Below, piece by piece: positions 1 to 5,300 of a stretch of 6,806 nucleotides of DNA (the first letter of the stretch is position 1; every line of letters starts with the position of its first letter). The DNA is from B4-G1 sp964393895 (GTDB taxonomy: Bacteria; Chloroflexota; Anaerolineae; B4-G1). The stretch lies in the NCBI GenBank assembly GCA_964393895.1, contig CAYMWP010000187.1, positions 1-6,806 on the forward strand, read 5' to 3'. A program made the position numbers and the translations under genes. A model generated the notes under the pieces. It saw only the letters and a list, made by a program, of their open reading frames with translations, was not told where the DNA came from and searched no databases.

Positions 1-97
1 TGCGTCCTAGTCCCTGTTCCGGGAGTCAAGTGTTAATTTTGTCAGCCAATCAGGTTTCACGGAGAAGAAAGTATACCCCTGCCGTTACTACTCAGGT

Positions 98-115
98 CAA
101 GACCTCCGAGGTCTG
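98..115. repeat. Palindromic repeat, copy 1 (CAAGACCTCCGAGGTCTG)
   Basis: AGACCTC-C-GAGGTCT (100-114) is a perfect 15-bp palindrome apart from its central base. It can fold as a 6-bp stem with a 3-nt loop. Copy 2 at 181-198 is identical except for the central base (C here, G there), and the shared sequence includes the flanking CA and G. No T-run follows on either strand, so it does not look like an intrinsic terminator. Confidence 0.8.
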
Positions 116-180
116 CGACAGGCATTCTGCCCACTGCGACCGTCGAAAAAGGCCGGGATTTCACGCCTGAACGGGTTTTG

Positions 181-198
181 CAAGACCTCGGAGGTCTG
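181..198. repeat. Palindromic repeat, copy 2 (CAAGACCTCGGAGGTCTG)
   Basis: This is the second copy of the 18-bp word seen at 98-115. The palindromic core is AGACCTC-G-GAGGTCT (183-197). The two copies lie 83 bp apart, start to start. Only the central base differs, so the copies are equally well described as direct or inverted repeats. Confidence 0.8.
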
Positions 199-264
199 AG
201 CGCGTGCCAGGCTGAGTAGTTGCCCCCCGCCAAACGGCGCCCAGGACACAAGCTCATATCCTCG

Positions 265-300
265 TTTCTCTGCGAATCTCTGTGTCTTTGTGATCTCTGT
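265..300. repeat. CACAGAG-type low-complexity repeat
   Basis: Read on the minus strand, the segment is a run of near-repeats of ACAGAGAT / CACAAAGA / CACAGAGATT / CGCAGAGAAA. Words of this kind are common as non-coding interspersed repeats in environmental bacterial genomes, where they often yield spurious small ORFs. This is recognition from memory, not a search. No gene or regulatory role can be read from it. Confidence 0.5.
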
Positions 301-323
301 CAGGACCACCCTGCTGGGTAGTT

Positions 324-357
324 ATCTAAAATCTGTTAAATTCTGCCAGTCTGTGTT
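324..357. repeat. AATCTGTTAAATTCTG-type low-complexity repeat
   Basis: On the plus strand the words AAATCTGTTA, AATTCTGCCA and GTCTGTG follow each other with roughly 9-10 bp spacing, ending 14 bp from the kinase stop codon. It is the same style of degenerate short-period repeat as at 265-300 but a different word family. There is no hairpin and no T-run placed for a terminator on the minus strand. Confidence 0.4.
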
Positions 358-371
358 TTTATTGAACCTCT

Positions 372-2732
372 CTACCCGGCCGGCAAAGTGAAGAAAAAGA
401 CGCTGCCCTGGTCAACCTCGCTCTCCACTCCCACTTGCCCGCCGAGCTTTTCGACGACGCGCCGCACGATAGATAGCCCCAACCCGTGCCCTCTGCGCAC
501 CTGGCCGAACTGGGGGAGCGGTGTGAACAGGCGCGCCTGTTCCTCTGGCGTGAGACCGGGGCCGTTGTCGCGCACCCAGAAGCGGACGAACGAATTACGA
601 ATTGCGAGTTGCGAATTGCGAGTTGCGCCATTCGCTATTCGCTCATTCGTCCATTCATCAAAACCTAGCTCGATACGCGGCGGTATCCCACCCTCCGCTC
701 TTCCTCCGTAGGCGAGGGCATTGCTGAGATAGTTGACCCACACCTCCTCCACCCACGGCCCATAGCCAGACGCCACCGGCCAGGTTGCGGGTAGCATGAC
801 GTCGGCTCGACTTTCCTCGATCGTGTGCTCCAGCCGTTGCAGGGCTTCGGCCACGATGCCGGCCATATCCAATGGCTCTATCTCTACTTCTTCCAACTTG
901 CGCACTACGGCCAGCAGCAGCAACTCGCTGATGATACTGCTCATCTTGTGCCCGCTCTGCGCAATGGTGCACAGGTGACGATCCAGTTCGTCGTCCGATA
1001 GATCGGGGCGGACTGCCTGGAGAACCTCGGCAAACCCTACGATGCGGGCCAGGGGATTCTTGAGGTCGTGGGCCACGGTGTGGGCAAAGGCGTCCAGCTC
1101 TTCGTTGCGCGCTTGCAGTTCGGTGGTGCGTCGGCGCAGTTCCTCGACCAGCCTGGCGTTTTCAATGGCTATGGCGGCCGAGGCGGCCAGTGGCTCTAGC
1201 AGCGTCAGATCGGATATGGTGAAGCGGTCTGGCTCTGTATCGGTGGCCTGGAGCACGCCGATCACGTCGTTCTTGACCCGTAACGGGACGCTGAGGATGG
1301 AACGCAGCCCGAGCCTGGTTTTTTCGTCTACGCCGGCAAAGTAGCGCCCGTCGGTCTGCGCGTTGGGCACGATCAGGCTTTCGCCGCTGTGGGCCGTCCA
1401 GCCGACGATCCCTTCTCCTGAAGCCAGCCGCCACCCGCGCATGATCTCGCTCTTGGGGCCAATGGACTCGAGGCAGGCCAGTTCTCCCGTCTCCGCATCG
1501 GTCAACCAGATCGAGCAGGCGACGGCGCCCAGCAGGCGGCGCGCTTCTTCCAGGACGGTGTCGAGCACCTGATGCAGCTCGAGGGTGGAACTTAGCGCGT
1601 GGCTCACCCGGTTGAGTAGAGCCAGATCGCGGTTGCGCTGCCGCAATGCCTCCTCCGCCAACTCGTGCTCGATGATCTCCCGTTGGAGTTTCTCGTTAGC
1701 TCTCACGAGTTCAGCAGAGCGTCGTTCTACCAGCTCCTCGAGATGGTCGCGGTATTGCCTCAACTCTTCCTCGGTCCGTTTGCGCTCTGTGATATCGGTC
1801 AAGACGGAGAGCACGCCGGTAAAGCTCTCGCTGTCAAAGAGCGGGTGGGCGCTGACGATGACGGGCACGCGCTGGCCGTTCTTGGCCAGCAAAATCGTCT
1901 CGTAGCGGCTGGAGACATCGCGGGGACGTTTGGAGGTTTCCTTTTCAACTTCTGCTACGTGTTCGGGGGCTACGATGGCGGTCCAATGTCGGCCTTTCAG
2001 ATCCTCGGTGGTGTACCCCGTTACCTCGGCGGCCTTGGGATTGGCGAACGTAAAGTATCCGTTCTCGTTTTCTATAAAGATGCTCTCTTCCACATTCTGT
2101 ACGATGCCTTCGTTAAAGGCCCGCAGTTTCTCACTCTCCTCGTACAGGCGGTGGTTCTCTGCGGCGATGCTCGTTTGGAGCTGGCTGAAGCGGTATTGCA
2201 TAGCCATGAGCACCGCCAGCGTCAGCAAAAAGGAGACGCCTCCGCTCGTCCAGTCTGCCAGCCGCAGGGTATTATCGTGACAGACGAGCCACCCGGCCAT
2301 CCATCCCAGGTGGGCGGTGGCGGCAAAAGCGGCAAAGGTGAGCGTACTGAGAGCAGCCATCGCCAGACTGGCGCGCCAACTGAGCAGGATCAGGGTCAGT
2401 ATGGGCGCCGTCAGGAGATACATCCGCCCGTCTCCCGCCAGCCCGCCGCGGGCAAGGGCCAGCACCCCGGCTGCATAGATCAACAGCAGCAGGCCACACG
2501 CCCGCAGGCGGAAATCGAGACGGCGGAAGAGCGCCAGCCCCACGATGAACAGATAGATGATCAGAAAGGTCAGCGCCGCCGGCCATTGATCCGGCTTGCG
2601 AAATGCCTCGTGAACGACGATCAGAATCTCTGGTGCAGCGACGATGGAGGTTACGGTCAGCAACGTGTCCAGCACCCTGACGCGCCACGTGCGCAGCTCG
2701 ACCGTGACGTCGAGCGTCGTGTTACTGGTCAT
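372..2732 (-). CDS. Membrane-bound PAS-GAF sensor histidine kinase
   Basis: This 786-residue sensor kinase autophosphorylates on histidine in response to an unknown signal. About six membrane segments fill residues 18-182. A PAS domain follows (about 203-316, ending in the typical LTDITERK), then a charged coiled coil (317-370), a GAF domain (371-528, with GEGIVGW at 439-445), and the HisKA H-box AHDLKNP with phospho-acceptor His555. The HATPase domain shows the N-box (N667-N671), the G1 box DNGPG (722-726) and the G2 box GHGLGL (748-753). All catalytic motifs are intact, so it should be active. There is no receiver domain and no regulator nearby, so it is an orphan here. The start is supported by AGGAGAG at 2741-2735, two nt before the ATG codon. 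The gene lies 194 nt after rodA and may be co-transcribed. Oddity: a short-period repeat has added about 20 residues at 694-715, between the N and G1 boxes. Confidence 0.95.
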   Translation of the reverse strand: MTSNTTLDVTVELRTWRVRVLDTLLTVTSIVAAPEILIVVHEAFRKPDQWPAALTFLIIYLFIVGLALFRRLDFRLRACGLLLLIYAAGVLALARGGLAGDGRMYLLTAPILTLILLSWRASLAMAALSTLTFAAFAATAHLGWMAGWLVCHDNTLRLADWTSGGVSFLLTLAVLMAMQYRFSQLQTSIAAENHRLYEESEKLRAFNEGIVQNVEESIFIENENGYFTFANPKAAEVTGYTTEDLKGRHWTAIVAPEHVAEVEKETSKRPRDVSSRYETILLAKNGQRVPVIVSAHPLFDSESFTGVLSVLTDITERKRTEEELRQYRDHLEELVERRSAELVRANEKLQREIIEHELAEEALRQRNRDLALLNRVSHALSSTLELHQVLDTVLEEARRLLGAVACSIWLTDAETGELACLESIGPKSEIMRGWRLASGEGIVGWTAHSGESLIVPNAQTDGRYFAGVDEKTRLGLRSILSVPLRVKNDVIGVLQATDTEPDRFTISDLTLLEPLAASAAIAIENARLVEELRRRTTELQARNEELDAFAHTVAHDLKNPLARIVGFAEVLQAVRPDLSDDELDRHLCTIAQSGHKMSSIISELLLLAVVRKLEEVEIEPLDMAGIVAEALQRLEHTIEESRADVMLPATWPVASGYGPWVEEVWVNYLSNALAYGGRAEGGIPPRIELGFDEWTNERIANGATRNSQLAIRNSFVRFWVRDNGPGLTPEEQARLFTPLPQFGQVRRGHGLGLSIVRRVVEKLGGQVGVESEVDQGSVFFFTLPAG
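592..656. repeat. Heptamer repeat embedded in the kinase gene
   Basis: The plus strand reads GAATTAC, GAATTGC, GAGTTGC, GAATTGC, GAGTTGC (592-626), five exact-length 7-bp units. The pair GAATTGC-GAGTTGC is duplicated perfectly (599-612 and 613-626). It continues as a looser run of CATTCG/GCTATTC/GCTCATTCG words to 656. Seven bp is not a multiple of three, so the array reads as a heptapeptide period, RNSQLAI then RNS, in the kinase (residues 705-714). The reading frame stays open. Such AATTGCGAATT words are common intergenic repeats in related genomes (from memory). Confidence 0.85.
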
Positions 2733-2926
2733 ATCTCTCCTGCGCTCGATTCTGGCCCGAGGTCTCCCTCTGTGCCGTCCAGGCCAGTTGACGCTGGATG
2801 GCGTCCGGGTAAGTGGCCGCCAACCGAAGCGCCGCTCCTACGCTCTCGTGGCGGCTTGCCTCTCGCCCGCCACCCCCAAACTCCCCTCTTATCCTCTTGC
2901 CCCCGCTTCCTGCCTCCCGCCTCCTG
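2733..2926. other. G-rich spacer between rodA and the kinase gene
   Basis: This 194-nt gap has no credible gene. On the transcribed (minus) strand it begins with a nearly all-purine, G-rich stretch just after the rodA stop codon (2926-2881), with repeated GGAGGC/GGGAGGC words. It then continues to the kinase ribosome binding site AGGAGAG (2741-2735). Four G-runs (2904-2900, 2886-2883, 2877-2873, 2868-2866) could form a G-quadruplex, though one loop is 13 nt long. A loose inverted repeat, GCCGCCA 2816-2822 with TGGCGGC 2849-2855, has a 26-nt loop. I see no clear -10/-35 promoter and no terminator with a T-run. Confidence 0.55.
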
Positions 2927-4111
2927 CTACCTCTGATAGTGCATCGCCACATTCTCCGCTATCCCGATACCGATCATGGTCGTCAACAACGCGGCGGGGC
3001 CGTAACTGATAAAGGGCAATGGCAGACCCGCTATGGGCAGCATCCCCAGGTTCATGCCGATGTTGACGATGAACTGGAACAGGATCATTGCCAATGTTCC
3101 CGTTACCAGCAACCTTCCAAAGCTATCCGGCGAGATCAAGATGATGCGCAGCAAACGCAGGAACAGCACCAGGTAGAGGGCGAACAGCAACATGACGCCG
3201 GCAAAGCCAAGCTCCTCGGCGGTGACGGCAAAGATGAAATCCGTGTGCCTCACCGGCAGATAACGGAGTTGGCTCTGTGTGCCCTGTCCGAACCCTTTTC
3301 CCCACGGGCCGCCCGAGCCGATGGCGATGAACGCCTGCTCGATCTGGTACCTGACGTTGGGGTCATTGCTGGGGTTGATAAAACCCAGCACGCGCCTTTG
3401 CATATACTCGAACTCGAGCAGCCCGGCCAGCTTCCAGAGGGGGTAGACCGCCCCCAGAGCCGCCACCGCCGTCAGCACCAGGTAGCGCACCGACATGTCC
3501 GACTCGAACAGCATGGCCAGCCACATGGCGACGAGCACGGCGGCGGTCGCCATATCGGGCTGCATAAAGACCAGCGCCGCCAATACCAGGGTCATGGCGC
3601 CGGAGGCCAGGTAACTGACGAAATCGGGGCGCTCGGCGGTCGTTTCGACCATGCTCGTCTTGGGCGCGCCGAAGAGGGGGGTGGCGGGGGGTTTGCGCCG
3701 CCGCCGTCGCTTGCTGAGAACGGCGCCCACCGAGATCGTGAGCAAGACCATCGCCGGAAACGCAGGCTGGAGGCGAAAGACGCCCAGGTCGAACCAGCCG
3801 ATCATCTCGCCCGTGACCTCGTCTCTCGCACCGAAGAAAAAGACGAGCACCAGCAGGGCGACGGCCGCCAGGTAGGCCAGCCACCCAAAGTCGCCGAGCC
3901 ACTCATAATCGCGGGGAAAAGCGGCCAGTAAGAATATGACGCCTATCCCGGCCGCTCCCAGGATCGCCTGGCGCCGCCACAGGTTTTGCAGGTCTGGATC
4001 GGGGCTACCCTGGTTGGTGCTATAGATCATCGCCGCGCCGTAGGCGGTCAGTAAAATTGTCGCCAGAAGCAGCACGTAATCAAAGCGCCGCCAAGTGCGT
4101 GATTTGGTCAT
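2927..4111 (-). CDS. rodA: SEDS-family peptidoglycan polymerase, RodA/FtsW type (divergent)
   Basis: This 394-residue polytopic protein has about ten membrane segments. SEDS proteins polymerise glycan strands from lipid II together with a class B PBP. Family landmarks are QPDMATA (184-190), GKGFGQGTQSQL (271-282) and RHTDFIFAVTAEELGF (288-303), with the catalytic Asp at 291. PIAGLPLPFISYG (359-371) also fits. RodA is favoured over FtsW by the HTDFIFAV context and the short C-terminus. The ATG at 4111 was chosen because it starts 1 nt after the minE stop codon and gives the usual N-terminus (WRRFDYVLLL). An in-frame ATG at 4180 would overlap minE by 68 nt and has no ribosome binding site. Oddities: the usual QPSE-x-x-K motif is QPAFPA (115-120), the usual GGSS after PFISY is GPAA (371-374), and an Arg-rich loop (134-140) extends the centre of the protein. 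The function is likely, but these changes make it an atypical member. Confidence 0.9.
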   Translation of the reverse strand: MTKSRTWRRFDYVLLLATILLTAYGAAMIYSTNQGSPDPDLQNLWRRQAILGAAGIGVIFLLAAFPRDYEWLGDFGWLAYLAAVALLVLVFFFGARDEVTGEMIGWFDLGVFRLQPAFPAMVLLTISVGAVLSKRRRRRKPPATPLFGAPKTSMVETTAERPDFVSYLASGAMTLVLAALVFMQPDMATAAVLVAMWLAMLFESDMSVRYLVLTAVAALGAVYPLWKLAGLLEFEYMQRRVLGFINPSNDPNVRYQIEQAFIAIGSGGPWGKGFGQGTQSQLRYLPVRHTDFIFAVTAEELGFAGVMLLFALYLVLFLRLLRIILISPDSFGRLLVTGTLAMILFQFIVNIGMNLGMLPIAGLPLPFISYGPAALLTTMIGIGIAENVAMHYQR

Positions 4112-4112
4112 T

Positions 4113-4385
4113 CTATCTCTTGCGTCGTCCGCGCCCAACTGCCAGGGGGATGTCGGCGACCAGACGCGATTCTTGCGCATCCTGGGAAAAGGTCACTTGG
4201 ACGTCCTCGGCATCAATGGCGATGTGACGCGAGATCACGGTGATGATCTCATCCTTGAGCGTGTCGAGCAGCCCCGGAGGGATGTTGGCCCGGTCGTGGG
4301 CCAGTACCAGGAGCAGCCGTTCTTTGGCGACCTGGCCACTAGATGATTTGTAGCGGCGACCCAGTAGGCGTTCGAGAATTCGCAT
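4113..4385 (-). CDS. minE: Cell division topological specificity factor MinE
   Basis: This 90-residue MinE has the normal family length. It stimulates the MinD ATPase, displacing MinCD from the membrane and restricting inhibition of FtsZ to sites away from the division plane. An N-terminal amphipathic stretch (residues 1-11, MRILERLLGRR) suits membrane contact. The MinD-binding segment is QVAKERLLLVLAHDR (18-32), and the C-terminal dimerisation domain runs from about 35 to 83, including RHIAIDAEDVQV (53-64). A basic tail (GRGRRKR) ends the protein. The ribosome binding site GGAGGGGG (4400-4393) lies within the end of minD, 7 nt before the ATG. Only 2 nt separate it from minD and 1 nt from rodA, so translation is probably coupled. 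Confidence 0.95.
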   Translation of the reverse strand: MRILERLLGRRYKSSSGQVAKERLLLVLAHDRANIPPGLLDTLKDEIITVISRHIAIDAEDVQVTFSQDAQESRLVADIPLAVGRGRRKR

Positions 4386-4387
4386 GG

Positions 4388-5191
4388 TTAATCCCCCTCC
4401 GAGCGCATAAAACTAAAGAGCCGTTCGAGCACCCCTTTCTCTCGCAAGGTCAGGAACGGCACGTCCGCTCCCAACAACCGGTTGGCAATGTTGTGAAACG
4501 CTTTGCCCGCCAGGGAGCTATCGTTGGAAAAGGCGATGGGTTGCCCCCGGTTGGCAGAGACCAGGATGGACTCGTCCTCCGGCACGATCCCAATGAGGTC
4601 AACGGCCAGCAGTTCGACGACATCGGCGATGGCCAGCATCTCGCCGCGCTCCACCATCTCTGGCTTGATGCGGTTGACGATCAGGCGCGCGGGGCCTTTC
4701 TCCTCCGCTTCGATGAGGCCAATGACGCGGTCCGCGTCGCGCACGGCGGGCACCTCTGGGTTGGTGACGATGATGATCTCGTCGGCCGGCGCGACGGCGT
4801 AGCGAAAGCCCTGCTCGATGCCGGCGGGTGAATCAATCAGGATAAAATCGTGTTGCTCCCGCAGCTCGTCACAGATGCGCACCATGTCGTCGGGTTGGAC
4901 CGCGCTCTTGTCACGGGTCTGCGCGGCCGGCAGGAGAAATAGCTCGGAAAGCCGCTTGTCGCGCACCATCGCCTGGCGCAGCCGGCAACGCCCCTCGATC
5001 ACGTCCACCAGGTCGTAGACGATGCGGTTCTCCAGGCCCAGCATCACGTCCAGGTTGCGCAGGCCGACGTCGGCGTCAATGACCACCACGCGCTGCCCCT
5101 GCATCGCCAGCGCGACGCCCAGGTTGGCGGCGAGGGTTGTCTTGCCTACCCCGCCTTTACCAGAGGTAACTGTGAGTGCTTTTGCCGCCAT
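4388..5191 (-). CDS. minD: Septum site-determining ATPase MinD
   Basis: This 267-residue ParA/MinD-type ATPase binds the membrane as an ATP-dependent dimer, recruits MinC and is cleared by MinE. The deviant Walker A motif GKGGVGKTT (11-19) has the signature Lys12 and catalytic-site Lys17. IDADVGLRNLD (38-48) and IDSPAGIE (119-126) give the switch regions. The C-terminal helix EKGVLERLFSFMR (251-263) matches the family's amphipathic membrane-targeting sequence. A longer start at 5218 would add nine residues (MKGRNKGES) that the family lacks. The ATG at 5191 is preferred because AAGGAG stands 5 nt upstream and MAAKALTVTSGKGG is the normal MinD N-terminus. The gene lies between minC (108-nt gap holding a structured repeat) and minE (2-nt gap). 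Confidence 0.97.
   Translation of the reverse strand: MAAKALTVTSGKGGVGKTTLAANLGVALAMQGQRVVVIDADVGLRNLDVMLGLENRIVYDLVDVIEGRCRLRQAMVRDKRLSELFLLPAAQTRDKSAVQPDDMVRICDELREQHDFILIDSPAGIEQGFRYAVAPADEIIIVTNPEVPAVRDADRVIGLIEAEEKGPARLIVNRIKPEMVERGEMLAIADVVELLAVDLIGIVPEDESILVSANRGQPIAFSNDSSLAGKAFHNIANRLLGADVPFLTLREKGVLERLFSFMRSEGD
4393..4400 (-). promoter_or_regulatory. minE ribosome binding site inside minD
   Basis: GGAGGGGG sits 7 nt upstream of the minE ATG and overlaps the last codons of minD. This placement fixes the minE start and suggests that ribosomes finishing minD reinitiate on minE, which would tie the MinD:MinE ratio to translation. Confidence 0.75.
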
Positions 5192-5196
5192 TGATT

Positions 5197-5202
5197 CTCC
5201 TT
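5197..5202 (-). promoter_or_regulatory. minD ribosome binding site
   Basis: AAGGAG lies 5 nt upstream of the ATG at 5191 and decides that start over the in-frame ATG at 5218. It lies about 15 nt beyond the structured element at 5218-5300, so it is not itself locked in that fold. Confidence 0.8.
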
Positions 5203-5217
5203 TATTCCGCCCTTTCA

Positions 5218-5300
5218 AGAAACCAGGTTTTCGTGCAACCTACGGTTGCCGTAAGCGCAGGCGCTTCTGCTTCGCCCGCAGCGACGAAAACGCGGTTTCT
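5218..5300 (-). repeat. Cloverleaf-like structured element between minC and minD
   Basis: The ends form a 17-bp inverted repeat: AGAAACCAGGTTTTCGT at 5218-5234 and ACGAAAACGCGGTTTCT at 5284-5300, with 15 of 17 positions complementary. In the minus-strand RNA one of the two mismatches becomes a G-U pair, so the fold suits the sense transcript. Inside lie three small hairpins in a row: GCAACC-TAC-GGTTGC (5235-5249), AAGCGC-AG-GCGCTT (5253-5266, realistically 5 bp with a 4-nt loop) and CTGC-TTCGCCC-GCAG (5267-5281). The result is a four-way junction of about 83 nt. Its right edge supplies the last base of the minC stop codon. It may be an interspersed repeat, an RNA processing site or a regulator of minD. 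Only the pairing is seen; a role is inferred. Confidence 0.7.

Larger units (their letters stand above)
87..220. repeat. Putative small palindromic element with inverted ends
   Basis: The stretch is bounded by a perfect 9-bp inverted repeat, ACTACTCAG at 87-95 and CTGAGTAGT at 212-220. Just inside each end is a copy of an 18-bp palindromic word (98-115 and 181-198). Between them are further small palindromes: GGCA-TTC-TGCC at 121-131 and CGAC-C-GTCG at 137-145. It has no coding capacity of its own. The architecture resembles a MITE-like or REP-like non-autonomous repeat. I see no clear target-site duplication, so mobility is inference. Confidence 0.45.
1..371. other. Non-coding region downstream of the kinase gene
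   Basis: No credible gene lies here. Short open frames exist on the minus strand but they run straight through repeats and have no ribosome binding site or recognisable protein pattern. The region holds, from left to right, unremarkable AT-richer sequence (1-86), a palindrome-containing element (87-220), a GC-rich spacer (221-264), a CACAGAG-type low-complexity repeat (265-300), a weak hairpin (306-321, CCACCC/GGGTAG arms, better paired on the minus strand through a G-U pair, no T-run), and an AATCTGTTAAATTCTG-type repeat (324-357). I find no rho-independent terminator for the kinase gene. Confidence 0.7.

Noticed and set aside
24..29. TTGACT on the minus strand as a -35 box
   Set aside because: At the proper spacing the sequence is GACGCA, not a -10 box, and the window ends there.
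57..309. Two overlapping short minus-strand open frames
   Set aside because: They are translations of the palindromic element and the CACAGAG repeat, with no ribosome binding site and no protein-like conservation pattern.
1665..2936. Long plus-strand open frame (423 codons) opposite the kinase gene
   Set aside because: It is antisense to a complete kinase with intact PAS, GAF and membrane regions. Its protein has no recognisable domain and it runs out into the low-complexity gap. Long antisense frames are expected in GC-rich DNA.
2813..3931. Long plus-strand open frame (372 codons) opposite rodA
   Set aside because: Its product is dominated by Gln, His, Arg, Asp and Gly without any domain pattern, and it is the complement of hydrophobic SEDS membrane segments. 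No ribosome binding site supports it.
4112..4180. Upstream ATG giving a SEDS protein 23 residues longer
   Set aside because: It would overlap minE by 68 nt, lacks a ribosome binding site, and adds residues not typical of the family. The ATG at 4111 is 1 nt after the minE stop codon and fits the normal N-terminus.
5192..5218. Upstream ATG giving MinD nine extra residues
   Set aside because: AAGGAG is ideally placed for the ATG at 5191, and the extra residues lie between the structured element and that site.
5218..5300. A tRNA gene, suggested by the cloverleaf shape
   Set aside because: The outer stem is 17 bp rather than 7, there is no CCA-proximal arrangement, the hairpin loops have the wrong sizes, and no TTCGA-type T-loop motif is in place.
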